From: Metabacillus sp. B2-18
GTDB taxonomy: Bacteria > Bacillota > Bacilli > Bacillales > Bacillaceae
Assembly (NCBI RefSeq): GCF_021117275.1
Contig: NZ_CP088245.1
Coordinates: 1,153,501 to 1,217,500 of the forward strand
Length of the DNA stretch: 64,000 nt
Direction: 5' to 3'
A model generated the notes under the pieces. That model was not told where the DNA came from, ran no database searches, and worked only from the letters and a program-made list of their open reading frames with translations. The translations under genes were made by a program, and so were the position numbers. Positions 1 to 9,174 of this stretch are shown piece by piece. Each line of letters opens with the position of its first letter. Within the stretch, counting starts at the first letter, position 1.

Positions 1-153
1 ATTACACATGATTTAAGATCAACTAGAGAACTATGTGATCGCATCGTTGTTATGTATCAAGGAGAATTTGTGGAAACTTTTCGTCATCATGATTATGAAA
101 AGTTAAAACATCCTTATTCACGAATATTGTTTCAAACACTTAATAACGAGTAA
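1..153 (+). CDS. ABC transporter ATP-binding protein, C-terminal end (partial)
   Basis: Frame 1 is open from the window edge to a TAA stop and gives about 50 residues. It opens with ITHDLRSTRELCDRIVVMY, the H-loop (switch histidine in THDL) and the strand after it of an ABC ATPase. It ends with HPYSRILFQTL, the tail typical of oligopeptide/dipeptide/nickel (Opp/Dpp-type) ATPases, where HPYT or HPYS marks the solute-specific C-terminus. Walker A, Walker B and signature motifs lie outside the window. The tail is unlike that of the MsmX sugar ATPase, so it is unlikely to energise the sugar transporters further along. Confidence 0.8.
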   Translation: MTHDLRSTRELCDRIVVMYQGEFVETFRHHDYEKLKHPYSRILFQTLNNE

Positions 154-169
154 CAAGGAGCTACCATAA

Positions 170-685
170 ATGCATAATCATTTTCCTTACACTATTCATA
201 GGCTACAACAAGGTGAATACTCTCATATCATTGAGTTTGTCATGAAAATGCGTCAAGAACTGTTTCCGATGTTAAAAGGTGAAGAACTTCCTCAAGATTT
301 ACTCAATTTTGAGAAAAGCTATATTCAGACAAAGAATGCTGCATTTTTTTATGTTGTTTCAGAGGATGGAGAAATAATCGGTTCGGTCGGTGTAACACCA
401 TATGATGGTCGCTTTCAGCAGTTAAAAGATGTCTATCACCTTTCGAATTCAGCCGAAATTGTCAAATGCTATATTGATTCTAATTATCGAAGATTAGGAA
501 TTGGAACAGCTTTATCGAAAATGGCGACTAGTTATAGTAAGAAAAGTGGATACCGTTCTCTATACCTACATACTCACCCGTTTCTACCCGGTGCGATTCC
601 TTTTTGGAAATCTCAAGGTTACAAAGAGATATTAGCTGAAGATGATCCTGTATGGCAGACACTTCATATGGTAAAAACAGTTTAA
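170..685 (+). CDS. GNAT family N-acetyltransferase
   Basis: A 171-residue protein with the GNAT fold. The acetyl-CoA pyrophosphate-binding loop is RRLGIGTALSKMA near residues 107-119, after the strand EIVKCYID. A C-terminal YLHTHPFLPGAIPFWKSQGYKE matches the usual beta5-alpha4-beta6 region ending in FWxxxGF/Y. It starts 16 bases after the ABC ATPase stop with an AAGGAG site, so the two may be co-transcribed. The substrate cannot be told from sequence. The family acetylates small amines, antibiotics or protein N-termini. A rho-independent terminator follows. Confidence 0.85.
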   Translation: MHNHFPYTIHRLQQGEYSHIIEFVMKMRQELFPMLKGEELPQDLLNFEKSYIQTKNAAFFYVVSEDGEIIGSVGVTPYDGRFQQLKDVYHLSNSAEIVKCYIDSNYRRLGIGTALSKMATSYSKKSGYRSLYLHTHPFLPGAIPFWKSQGYKEILAEDDPVWQTLHMVKTV

Positions 686-723
686 GTTTTTGAGAAAAGC
701 TTTTCTAATACTATCACCCAATG

Positions 724-753
724 AAAAAGGAGTTGTTGTAGCAACTCCTTTTT
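724..753 (+). terminator. Rho-independent terminator after the acetyltransferase
   Basis: A 12-bp perfect stem (AAAAAGGAGTTG paired with CAACTCCTTTTT) with a short loop and a T-rich 3' arm. It separates the acetyltransferase from the PepSY gene and is symmetric enough to work on either strand. Confidence 0.85.
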
Positions 754-870
754 CTTTGGAGAAAAATAGATGCAAAAAAATATAAAAACTTCATTCTTTC
801 CACACAATTTGCCGTTATTCTTCTTTCTATAGACTAAAGAATAATCAAAAATAAGAAGGAGATCATTTGT

Positions 871-2244
871 ATGGAAACAGTCCCAATTAAAACAAAGAAG
901 CAAAAGATAAAGAAAACTAATCCATCCCTATATAAAACTGTTTGGCGTTGGCATTTTTATGCGGGGATTATTTTTGCCCCTTTTCTAATGATTCTTGCGG
1001 TTACAGGTGCAGTTTATTTATTTAAACCTCAAATTGAACAGATGCTTTATCAGGAATATTACGAGGTAAATCCACAAGGCGAGAAAATATCAGCAACACA
1101 GCAAATTGAGACAGTGAAAAATGAGTATCCTGATGCTGTTGTGAGTAAATATCGTCCAGGTGAAAGTGATTTAAGATCAAGTGAAGTAACGATTTCATCT
1201 AATAATGAAACTTTGACAGTGTTTGTTAATCCGTACACTGCAGAGGTAATCGGAGAGTTAAATAGTGAAGACAGGATTATGAATAGAATTGAGGAAATTC
1301 ATGGTGAGTTAATGGCTGGGACAGTAGGTGACCGAATAGTTGAGTTAGCTGCTTGCTGGGCAATTGTTCTTATTGTAACTGGACTTTATTTATGGTTTCC
1401 AAAAAAGAAACAAGATTTAGCTGGTGTATTGATACCTAGATTTAATAAGGGAAAAAAGATTTTCCGAAGAGATTTACATGCTGTTCCAGCTTTTTGGGTA
1501 ACAGCAGGCATGTTATTTTTAATTTTAACAGGCTTACCTTGGTCAGGATTCTGGGGTACTAATTTCCAAACCATTGCAACAAATGCTGGGACGGGTTATC
1601 CACCTTCTGTTTGGGTAGGGAGTGCTCCAACATCAACCATCCAAACAAAGGATGTAGCAGATGTACCGTGGGCAGCTGAAACCATGGATGTACCAAAATC
1701 AGATCTGCAAGGCTTTATTCCACTTTCGATCGACGATGTTGTGGACATTGCAAGTCGAGAAGGAATGCATCCAACTTATACAATTAACATTCCAAGTGAT
1801 AAAGAAGGGGTATATACGTTGTCGGCCTATCCTCCGAAAGCGCAGGATGAAGCTACGATTCATATTGATCAATACTCAGGAGCAGTTCTAGCAGATTATC
1901 GCTATGATCACTATGGTTTTGTCGGTAAGATGGTTGCACTGGGAATTACCTTGCATAAAGGGACTCAATTTGGGTTTCTTAACCAACTTTTAAGTCTTTT
2001 CATTTGTTTAGGCATTATCCTTGTTGTGGCTAGCGGGTTTTACTTATGGCTGAAGAGAAAGCCTAAAAAGGAAATGGGTGCACCAAAGTCACCAAGAATG
2101 TTCAAGATGGGACCATTTTTTGTGTTAATCATTGGATTAAGTATTTTGTTCCCACTTGTTGGTTTGTCCATAATCGCTGTATGGATCATTGACCTGCTTA
2201 TCATTCAAAGAATACCTGTTGTGAAGAGGTTTTTAAATGCATAA
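871..2244 (+). CDS. PepSY-associated transmembrane protein
   Basis: A 457-residue membrane protein with a basic N-terminus and a first membrane segment near 25-50 preceded by WRWHFYAG, the typical PepSY-TM opening. A PepSY-like region lies around 60-130, further membrane segments near 145-175, 205-225 and 370-395, and two hydrophobic stretches at the C-terminus. The family (PiuB and relatives) is membrane-embedded and often linked to iron, heme or metal uptake or reduction, but the exact function is not established. The start has a strong AAGGAG site. Its last codons overlap the upstream region of the next lipoprotein gene, so the two probably form one operon. Confidence 0.85.
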   Translation: METVPIKTKKQKIKKTNPSLYKTVWRWHFYAGIIFAPFLMILAVTGAVYLFKPQIEQMLYQEYYEVNPQGEKISATQQIETVKNEYPDAVVSKYRPGESDLRSSEVTISSNNETLTVFVNPYTAEVIGELNSEDRIMNRIEEIHGELMAGTVGDRIVELAACWAIVLIVTGLYLWFPKKKQDLAGVLIPRFNKGKKIFRRDLHAVPAFWVTAGMLFLILTGLPWSGFWGTNFQTIATNAGTGYPPSVWVGSAPTSTIQTKDVADVPWAAETMDVPKSDLQGFIPLSIDDVVDIASREGMHPTYTINIPSDKEGVYTLSAYPPKAQDEATIHIDQYSGAVLADYRYDHYGFVGKMVALGITLHKGTQFGFLNQLLSLFICLGIILVVASGFYLWLKRKPKKEMGAPKSPRMFKMGPFFVLIIGLSILFPLVGLSIIAVWIIDLLIIQRIPVVKRFLNA

Positions 2245-2269
2245 TTTGACAAGTAAGGGTGTTGTGACC

Positions 2270-2746
2270 GTGAAAAAATTTAAAGCTATCCTGTTGCTTC
2301 CTTTTATGATGTTAATACTCAGTGCATGTTCACTGGAGCTAAAACAAGATGTTGCGAAGCAGTATAAAGAAGAAGAGCCAATGGTAGCAGATATTATCAT
2401 TCCAGATTCTCTTTCAACAAATAGTGATACAACATTTCAAGTTGTTCTTACTCAGGGTGAAGAAAAAGTAGTTTCAGCAGACTATGTTCACTTTGAAATA
2501 TGGAAGCAAGATGGATCTGTTAAATTTGAAATGGAGCAAGCTGAAGAAGTAGGAAATGGAACTTATCAGTTAAGTAAAAAATTAGATAGTGAAGGGCTGT
2601 ATTTTATTAAAGTTCATGCGAGTAGCAATGATTCAATCATTATGCCTCAAAAACAGTTTATTGTTGGGGAACTTTCGGAAAGTGAGCTAGAGTTTCTTCA
2701 GAAAGGTGCTGTAGTAGAGGATGGTGGTGGGGAGCATCATCATTAG
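2270..2746 (+). CDS. FixH/YtkA-like lipoprotein
   Basis: About 158 residues from a GTG start (VKKFKAILLLPFMMLILSACS). I chose this start because it gives a compact lipoprotein signal with lipobox LSAC. An ATG 33 bases upstream, inside the previous gene, is also in frame. The mature part resembles the FixH/YtkA immunoglobulin-like domain: VHFEIWKQDGS, then GNGTYQLSKKLDSEGLYFIKVHA, which matches the YtkA pattern for a secreted beta-sandwich. It ends in a His-rich tail, GGGEHHH, which could bind metal (inference). Pairing with the PepSY protein suggests a shared role at the outer face of the membrane. Confidence 0.75.
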   Translation: MKKFKAILLLPFMMLILSACSLELKQDVAKQYKEEEPMVADIIIPDSLSTNSDTTFQVVLTQGEEKVVSADYVHFEIWKQDGSVKFEMEQAEEVGNGTYQLSKKLDSEGLYFIKVHASSNDSIIMPQKQFIVGELSESELEFLQKGAVVEDGGGEHHH

Positions 2747-2754
2747 GTAGTTAT

Positions 2755-2795
2755 AAAAAAGCTTTAATTCCTGGGTAGGGAGTTGAAGCTTTTTT
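2755..2795 (+). terminator. Rho-independent terminator after the FixH-like lipoprotein
   Basis: AAAAAAGCTT pairs with AAGCTTTTTT, with further partial pairing inside, and is followed by more T residues. It closes the PepSY-lipoprotein operon just before the tandem repeat array. Confidence 0.75.
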
Positions 2796-2808
2796 GTTTG
2801 TTTTTTTG

Positions 2809-3114
2809 AATGAAGACTATTAGGTGGTTGGTTTAGTGGTGAGATGGTTGTCATAGAGGGAATGAAGACCGTTATGTGGTTGAATTTGTAGAGAGATGGT
2901 CTTCATAGAGGGAATGAAGACGGTTATGTGGTTGAATTTGTATAGAGATGGTCTTCATAGAGGGAATGAAGACGGTTATGTGGTTGAATTCGTATAGAGA
3001 TGGTCTTCATAAAGGGAATGAAGACCGTTATGTGTTTGAATTCGTAGAGAGATGGTCTTCATAGAGGGAATGAAGACCGTTGTGTGGTTGAATTTGTAGA
3101 GAGATGGTCTTCAT
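2809..3114 (+). repeat. Tandem array 1: six 52-bp hairpin units
   Basis: Unit starts at 2809, 2861, 2913, 2965, 3017 and 3069 are each exactly 52 bp apart. The first copy is diverged and the last is cut short. Each unit carries ATGAAGACC at one end and GGTCTTCAT at the other. Across a unit junction GGTCTTCAT-AGAGGGA-ATGAAGACC forms a 9-bp stem with a 7-base loop. The remaining roughly 27 bases (GTTATGTGGTTGAATTTG and following) form a conserved spacer. No coding potential is apparent. The array lies between a terminator and the regulatory region of the GH59 gene. About 130 bases after it show nothing recognisable before the cre site. Confidence 0.95.
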
Positions 3115-3242
3115 AATCACTGACCTAGAGACAATCATCAAAGCAAGAAAGCTATCTATGGTGTTGCACTTATAAATAATGTAAAAATAACACTAAATCA
3201 AGTAAAGATAGTGTCATTAAAAACAATCAATTATGTGAAATA

Positions 3243-3257
3243 ATGAAAACGCTAACA
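3243..3257 (+). promoter_or_regulatory. Candidate CcpA cre site upstream of the GH59 gene
   Basis: ATGAAAACGCTAACA matches the cre consensus WTGNAANCGNWNNCW at every position. It lies about 290 bases before the GH59 start, so the site would act on a promoter with a long leader. The leader from 3258 to 3526 holds an isolated AAAGGAGGG at about 3353 without a convincing start codon, and nothing else I recognise. Confidence 0.6.
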
Positions 3258-3544
3258 TAATAAAACACTACTCCTAATCTGACTTTCTAAAACAGGTTAG
3301 AACTGATATTGGAAACCAAACCCCAATACAGCTAACATATCCATCTCACATAAAAGGAGGGATCAAAAAAGGTTTCATAATAGTTAGTCCATCATATCTC
3401 CCACTATTACCTCTACTAATCTCTACTAGTGAAGCCATACATAAACAGCTTCGATGGTCTATAAAAAATGAAACTATTTTTCTACTAAAGAAGGAGAGAC
3501 TAAATTTATTACTCCCATTCATTTTCAGAAAGGAGTCATGCATT

Positions 3545-6500
3545 TTGAAGAGAAAAACATTTAAGAAACTTATTGGGATATCTTGTGTCGCCTCTATGCT
3601 TTTGGGTTCAGGTGTATTTATGAATACTAATGAAGCTAAAGCAGAAGTCATCACTAAAACAATTACAATCGATGGAACAAAGGTAGATGAACATAACCGA
3701 TTCAAAGGATTTGGAGCAGTTACAGCAAATAATACATCTCGTTTAATGTTAGATTACAAGGAAGAACATCCTAAAGAATACTGGGAAATAATGAATAAAC
3801 TTTTTAATAAAAACACAGGAGCTGGTTTAGCGCATGTGAAGGTAGAGTTAGGTGGAGATGTGAACTCTTCATCCGGAACTGAGCCTGCGACTATGAGATA
3901 TGAGGATGAGCCTGCTAATGTACTGAGAGGGGCAGGATTTCAATTTGCTGCTGATGCAAAATCGATTAACGAAGATATTACAGTTGAAATTTTGCGTTGG
4001 GGGGAGCCACGATTTTCTTGGAACGGTGCTTCAGCAGGAAATTACGAGAATCGATATCAATGGTATAAACAAACGATTGATGCTGTGTATGAAGAGTATG
4101 GCTTCAAGCTGGATTATGTTGGTATCTCCCAAAATGAACGTGCACAAAATAACAATGGAAAAATTGAACTTGAGTGGCTTAAATACTTTACTTCAAAAAT
4201 GAAAGAAGAGCCGAATTACGAAAGTGATTATAAACATATTAAACTAGTTGCTGCTGATGGTTATCGTGATACATCGACAATTAGTCGTACATTGCTTGAA
4301 CATCCAGATTTGATTGATGAAATTGATGTGATTAGTTCTCATTATGGTTTAACAGGCTCAAATGAACTAACACAATTGCAAAATAAACTGATTAATGATG
4401 GAAAGAAACCTAAGGAAGTTTGGGTATCAGAGGGAATTGCCCCAATGATTAATGCCCGTTATCGTGAAAATATGGAGCCAAACTACAAAGGACTTGGAGG
4501 AAAGGCTGGAATCATTGATGTTACATCGCGAATTATTTCGGTCTATTCATGGACAGGAGCAACGAATAACCCACTAAACGCTGTTTCATTTGATTTTCAA
4601 CCTTCTGTTGCAGCATTTTATGAAGGCTCTCAGTATAATCCAAAGCATCTTATTAGTGCATATGATCCGTGGTCAGGCTTCTATGAAATTGATGGAGGAT
4701 TACAAGGAGTCCGTCATGTTATGAATTTTGTAGGTTATGATGACCATTCTACACCTGAAAACGAGCGGTGGATGTATGTGAAAGATGCGTCATTTAGTGA
4801 CGGTAACTTTTTTGATGGTGGAGTAGACGTTGACACTAGTACTCATAACTATTTAACGTTAAAAGATCCAGAATCAGCTGATTATACAACAGTGTTTGCC
4901 AATAACACGAAAGAAACTCGCAAATATAAAATAAAAGCCCAAAACCTAAATGGAAAAGAAGATGCACCGATTTATGTTTGGGAAACACGAGGAGCAGACA
5001 ATGGACAAAGTTATGATGCTAATTGGTTTAAGCATATCAATACTGTCACACCAAAGGACGGAGAATATGAAATTGAAGTGAAGCCTTATTCTATCGTAAC
5101 GATTTCAACTTTAGATAGAGAATCTGAAGTAAAAGATTTTGAATATGAATCAGAGCCTGTTGATGTTTCAAAAGACACGATTTTACCTTTACCTTACAAG
5201 GATGATTTTGAATATAAAAACTATCCTGTTGATGAAAAAGGCAGAAATTATGTTGAGCGTCGTGGAGGAACACCAAGATATACAACAGATCAAATTGGAG
5301 CTTTTGAAGTTGTTCAGAATGCAACAAAACAGAAAACGAGTGGAAGTGCCGAACGTGTTGAATTGAATATTCCAGACAGCAAAAAACATGGTAATATGCT
5401 GCAACAGATGATGACACCTGATACCATCGGAGCAGATTGGGCCGTTTGGGGTGGTAGAGACGGTTCAGCATCAACTAGTAATCCTAATACGACGATAGGT
5501 GATCATCGTTGGGTTAACTATAAGGTTTCTTATGACTTTTTACTAGATACTCATACACCTGAAGTAGAAGGTAGAAGTAATTATGCGCTTATAGGTGTGC
5601 GTCAAGTAAAAGCTGGTGGAGCAGATTCACATGCCCCATACAATGCACGAGTATTTTCTGATGGTCGGTATGAAATCCTGAAGCTTGGTAAAGTTGAAAA
5701 AAGTGGAACAATTAAAGGTTTCAATAATAAAGAGTGGCATAACCTAGCGTTTGAAGCAAAAGAAAACGAGTTTACACTTTATTTAGATGGTGCTGATATT
5801 GACTCGTTTACGGATGAAGATTCAACTGTAATGGCTGGTAGAGTAGCATTAGGTTCTGGTTATTACGAAACTTTAATCGATAATTTACGTGTTGATCCAA
5901 TAAAAGGTTATACGTATCAATCAGACAAATATGACAGTGCACAAGGTAAGAAATATGATACAGAGGAAGAAGCTTTTAAAAATTCTGATTCATTGAACCC
6001 GATTGGATATGTTGGTGACTGGAACTATACTCAAGCTGGTTACGCTCATTTTAACCGTACACAAATGACAGCGAGTACAGATATTCCGGTTTGGAATGGG
6101 GTAACAGTAGGTTTCAGAGATTCGACAAGTGTTCAAGGGACGTTAAACAAGGTGTTTTATTCAGGTAGCTGGTCATCAAACGGTTCTAACACTTGGGGAT
6201 CAGAAGGTGATTCTTTTGAAATAGCATTTAAAGGGACTGAAATAAGGTTATTTGGTGAGACAAATCCATCAAATGGAACAGCAGATATTTACCTTGATGG
6301 AGAGCTAGTAGGAGAGGCAAATTACTTAAATAACAGTTCGATAACTCAAATGGTTTGGTCTGCAGAAAATCTTGAGGATAAAGAACACACACTTAAAGTC
6401 GTTTCTAAAGAAAAGTATACTAGCTTCACGAAAGCTGAAATTACAACAACTGATCCGGTATTAGCAGTTAAGAATATGGGACCAAGAGATATGGTTAAAA

Positions 6501-7333
6501 TATCTGATGAAGCAGAAATAGGGAATAACGAAAACACTGTTTATGCATTTAGAAAAAACAATGCTTGGGGATCTAACAATACGAATGCATGGGCGAATTT
6601 CGATGATGATCCTTATATCTTAATCAATTTTACAGGATCAGGCATTGACTATCTTGCAGGAACTGGAGAGAAGTCACTTTATAATTTCGAGCTTGATGGA
6701 GTAGATGTAGGTGACTTTGCTGTCGATCCTAAAACAGGCGTAAGGTATTCTGTAAGAGGACTTGAAGAAAAACCACACACATTGAAAGTATCATTAAAAG
6801 ATAATGAACGCAAAGAGACGTTTATGGATTACAGAGGAGTGAACATTTATAGTACTCCTGAAGCGAATAGCGCTAAGAGTAGCATGATCTTTCATTTTGA
6901 AGGGTCCGGCTTTAACTTATTTGGTGCTACTCCAGATGCTTTAATCGATGTTTATATTGATGATCTTCTGATTGAAGAAGATTTCAGAATTTATGCAAAG
7001 GGAGACAGACTAAACTCTTATCACATTAGAGGCCTTAAAGATACAAAGCATACAGCAAAAATTGTTGTTAAAGGCGGTACATTTACTTTAGATGGTATTG
7101 ATGTTATTAAAGGTAAAAATAAAGTGGAAGTAAATAAGGAAGAATTGCAGAAACTGTATGATACACATAAAGATAAAAACCATAAAGATTACACAAACGA
7201 AAGCTGGAAAGTATTTCATAAGGCATTACAAACTGCCAAAGAAGCATTGAAAAACCCACAATCTACACTAGAAAAAGTAGTTGCAGCACAGCTTGGTCTA
7301 GAAGCGGCAGTAGAGGAATTAGTTGAACAATAA
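3545..7333 (+). CDS. Secreted GH59-type beta-galactosidase with C-terminal accessory domains
   Basis: A 1262-residue secreted protein. The start is TTG, supported by AAAGGAG about 10 bases upstream and by a clean signal peptide ending in NEAKA near residue 33. Residues about 45-340 form a GH59 (galactocerebrosidase-family) barrel, with FGAVTANNTSR and LAHVKVELGGDVNSSSGTEP very like the GH59 signature. Likely acid/base is Glu198 (GISQNER) and likely nucleophile Glu296 (WVSEG). A beta-sandwich and a lectin-like domain follow to about 790. Three related beta-sandwich repeats come next (about 860-1190, each with a phrase like GSGxxLFG and HTLKV), then a C-terminal FIVAR-like helical domain. There is no LPXTG or SLH anchor. 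The natural substrate is unknown but should carry beta-galactosyl residues. Confidence 0.85.
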   Translation: MKRKTFKKLIGISCVASMLLGSGVFMNTNEAKAEVITKTITIDGTKVDEHNRFKGFGAVTANNTSRLMLDYKEEHPKEYWEIMNKLFNKNTGAGLAHVKVELGGDVNSSSGTEPATMRYEDEPANVLRGAGFQFAADAKSINEDITVEILRWGEPRFSWNGASAGNYENRYQWYKQTIDAVYEEYGFKLDYVGISQNERAQNNNGKIELEWLKYFTSKMKEEPNYESDYKHIKLVAADGYRDTSTISRTLLEHPDLIDEIDVISSHYGLTGSNELTQLQNKLINDGKKPKEVWVSEGIAPMINARYRENMEPNYKGLGGKAGIIDVTSRIISVYSWTGATNNPLNAVSFDFQPSVAAFYEGSQYNPKHLISAYDPWSGFYEIDGGLQGVRHVMNFVGYDDHSTPENERWMYVKDASFSDGNFFDGGVDVDTSTHNYLTLKDPESADYTTVFANNTKETRKYKIKAQNLNGKEDAPIYVWETRGADNGQSYDANWFKHINTVTPKDGEYEIEVKPYSIVTISTLDRESEVKDFEYESEPVDVSKDTILPLPYKDDFEYKNYPVDEKGRNYVERRGGTPRYTTDQIGAFEVVQNATKQKTSGSAERVELNIPDSKKHGNMLQQMMTPDTIGADWAVWGGRDGSASTSNPNTTIGDHRWVNYKVSYDFLLDTHTPEVEGRSNYALIGVRQVKAGGADSHAPYNARVFSDGRYEILKLGKVEKSGTIKGFNNKEWHNLAFEAKENEFTLYLDGADIDSFTDEDSTVMAGRVALGSGYYETLIDNLRVDPIKGYTYQSDKYDSAQGKKYDTEEEAFKNSDSLNPIGYVGDWNYTQAGYAHFNRTQMTASTDIPVWNGVTVGFRDSTSVQGTLNKVFYSGSWSSNGSNTWGSEGDSFEIAFKGTEIRLFGETNPSNGTADIYLDGELVGEANYLNNSSITQMVWSAENLEDKEHTLKVVSKEKYTSFTKAEITTTDPVLAVKNMGPRDMVKISDEAEIGNNENTVYAFRKNNAWGSNNTNAWANFDDDPYILINFTGSGIDYLAGTGEKSLYNFELDGVDVGDFAVDPKTGVRYSVRGLEEKPHTLKVSLKDNERKETFMDYRGVNIYSTPEANSAKSSMIFHFEGSGFNLFGATPDALIDVYIDDLLIEEDFRIYAKGDRLNSYHIRGLKDTKHTAKIVVKGGTFTLDGIDVIKGKNKVEVNKEELQKLYDTHKDKNHKDYTNESWKVFHKALQTAKEALKNPQSTLEKVVAAQLGLEAAVEELVEQ

Positions 7334-7345
7334 ATAGTAGAATAT

Positions 7346-7395
7346 AAAAAAGCCTGGAATAATGAGATATTTTCTCCAACTATTCCAGGCTTTTT
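7346..7395 (+). terminator. Rho-independent terminator after the GH59 gene
   Basis: AAAAAAGCCTGGAATA pairs with TATTCCAGGCTTTTT across a 19-base loop. It shows that the GH59 gene is a single-gene unit. Confidence 0.9.
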
Positions 7396-7529
7396 CATGT
7401 CTATGCTAATTTGTTTTACAATAAACAGCGTCATTCATGTTTTTTGTGGGGCAAAATATTATAATAAAGGTATTGTACTTAAATTAAAAACAATTAGATG
7501 TATTTCACACCAAAGAGAGGAGTTAGGTT

Positions 7530-9005
7530 TTGGAGCATATAAATATAGAATATTTTATTTTTTTCACAGCGGTGCTATTAATTCTAGGAGTACTAACGAC
7601 TAAATTTTCAACAAGATTGGGTGTTCCTGCTCTTGTTCTATTCTTAATGGTCGGAATGATTATGGGTAGTGATGGGTTAGGTCTAATTCATTTTGATAAT
7701 CCTGAGCTAACACAATTAATCGGGATATTTGCTTTAGTTGTCATTCTGTTTGAAGGTGGATTACAAACAAAATGGTCATCAGTTAAAGCTGTGACAGTTC
7801 CCTCGTTATCTCTTGCAACAATTGGGGTTTTGCTTACGACAATTGTTGTTGCAATAGCGGCAAAACTAATCTTTGATGTAAGCTGGCTTGAAGGATTTTT
7901 ATTTGGAGCAATTGTTGGTTCAACAGATGCTGCGGCGATATTTGCCGTATTAAAGGGACAAAATATACGTGATAGATTAAGTTCAACACTTGAAGCGGAA
8001 TCTGGAACAAATGATCCAATGGCAATGTTTCTTACATTATCTATTATTGAGTTAATGACGGTGGATAATTCTTCATACTTGTTGTTAATAGGTTCATTTA
8101 TTTGGCAAATGGGTGCTGGATTAGTGATGGGTCTTCTTTTTGGTAAGTTTGCAGGGTTTGCAATCAATAAAATCAATTTAGATTCAAGTGGTCTTTATCC
8201 GATCTTTGCCTTAGCCTTTTCACTATTAACATATAGCTTAACTGACATTATTGGTGCAAGTGGGCTGTTAGCTGTTTATATTGCAGCACTTGTGATAGGA
8301 AACGGAGATTTAACTTACCGTCACTCAATCTTCAGGTTTAACGAAGGCTTTGCGTGGATGATGCAAATTTTAATGTTTATCATTTTAGGATTGTTAGTGT
8401 TTCCATCACAGTTTTTAAATACTTATATTATTTTTAAAGGTCTTTTATTGGCAATTATTTTAATTTTTATTGCTCGACCAGTAGCAGTTTTTCTCTCGAC
8501 AATAAAATTAGGATTTACGAATAAGGAGAAAGTATTTCTGTCTTGGGCAGGCTTAAAAGGTGCAGTTCCAATTGTGCTTGCAACGTTTCCGATGACGATG
8601 GGTCTGGAAAACAGTCAGCTAATTTTTAATGTTGTCTTCTTTGTTGTGTTAACATCTGCCTTAATACAAGGCTCTACGATTTCGTTGATAGCAAATAAGT
8701 TAGGGCTGAATGGTCCTAAAAAAGTAGAGGCACCACATTCATTGGAACTTGTTTCAATTGGTAAAGCTAATGCAGAAATTGTTGAATTTGAAGTAAGTGA
8801 AACGTCTATTATTACAAATAAGCTGTTAAAGGATATAAAGTTTCCTAAAGAGGTACTTATCAATGCCATCATCAGGAATGGAGACTTGGTAACACCTCAT
8901 GGGGAGACAAAAATTCAGTCAGGTGACTTTCTTTATATTCTGGTTTCAAAGAGAAGGGAAAAAGAATTAACAAGTTTCTTAAATAGTAGTGTGGTAAATG
9001 ATTAG
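7530..9005 (+). CDS. CPA1-family cation/proton antiporter with TrkA-C domain
   Basis: A 491-residue protein with a TTG start behind GAGAGGAG. About 12-13 membrane segments cover residues 5-390, as in the monovalent cation:proton antiporter-1 family. The SESGTNDP-type motif (EAESGTNDPMAMFLT, near 150) holds the conserved ion-binding acidic residue of the NhaP2-like K+/H+ antiporters. The soluble end (about 400-485), with GDLVTPHGETKIQSGDFLYIL, is a TrkA-C (RCK-C) domain that in relatives senses nucleotides or ions. It is flanked by terminators on both sides, so it is transcribed alone. Length and order fit NhaP2/CvrA-like potassium/proton antiporters. Confidence 0.88.
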   Translation: MEHINIEYFIFFTAVLLILGVLTTKFSTRLGVPALVLFLMVGMIMGSDGLGLIHFDNPELTQLIGIFALVVILFEGGLQTKWSSVKAVTVPSLSLATIGVLLTTIVVAIAAKLIFDVSWLEGFLFGAIVGSTDAAAIFAVLKGQNIRDRLSSTLEAESGTNDPMAMFLTLSIIELMTVDNSSYLLLIGSFIWQMGAGLVMGLLFGKFAGFAINKINLDSSGLYPIFALAFSLLTYSLTDIIGASGLLAVYIAALVIGNGDLTYRHSIFRFNEGFAWMMQILMFIILGLLVFPSQFLNTYIIFKGLLLAIILIFIARPVAVFLSTIKLGFTNKEKVFLSWAGLKGAVPIVLATFPMTMGLENSQLIFNVVFFVVLTSALIQGSTISLIANKLGLNGPKKVEAPHSLELVSIGKANAEIVEFEVSETSIITNKLLKDIKFPKEVLINAIIRNGDLVTPHGETKIQSGDFLYILVSKRREKELTSFLNSSVVND

Positions 9006-9010
9006 GTATG

Positions 9011-9044
9011 AAAAGGTGTAGGCTATAAAAGCTACACCTTTTTT
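9011..9044 (+). terminator. Rho-independent terminator after the antiporter
   Basis: AAAAGGTGTAG-GC and GC-CTACACCTTTT pair perfectly, followed by T residues. Confidence 0.9.
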
Positions 9045-9068
9045 GAACAAAACAATAAAAATCAATTC

Positions 9069-9097
9069 TTGATGGTTACATATAAATGTCGTATAAT
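9069..9097 (+). promoter_or_regulatory. Sigma-A promoter of the kdgR operon
   Basis: TTGATG and TATAAT are separated by 17 bases. The predicted transcription start near 9104 lies just before the palindromic operator, so repressor bound there would block transcription. Confidence 0.75.
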
Positions 9098-9113
9098 TCA
9101 AAGTAGTTAAAAA

Positions 9114-9139
9114 CTAAACCGGTTTAGTAAATCGGTTTA
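9114..9139 (+). promoter_or_regulatory. LacI-type double operator for KdgR (autoregulation)
   Basis: CTAAACCGGTTTAG (9114-9127) is a perfect 14-bp palindrome with the central CG typical of LacI-family operators. It is followed at once by the near-palindrome TAAATCGGTTTA (9128-9139). The spacing of the two centres is about 13 bp. The position directly downstream of the promoter and upstream of a LacI-family gene strongly suggests autorepression. I saw no second copy of this motif elsewhere in the window. Confidence 0.75.
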
Positions 9140-9174
9140 TAATTAGGTAATTCGATTTTGTATTGGAGAGAAAA

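Noticed and set aside
1..153. Partial ATPase as the missing MsmX-type sugar ATPase
   Set aside because: Its end has the HPYS tail of oligopeptide-type ATPases and lacks the regulatory C-terminal domain expected of MsmX.
7688..8176. 162-residue minus-strand frame opposite the antiporter
   Set aside because: Shadow of a conserved membrane protein gene; composition follows the complementary strand.
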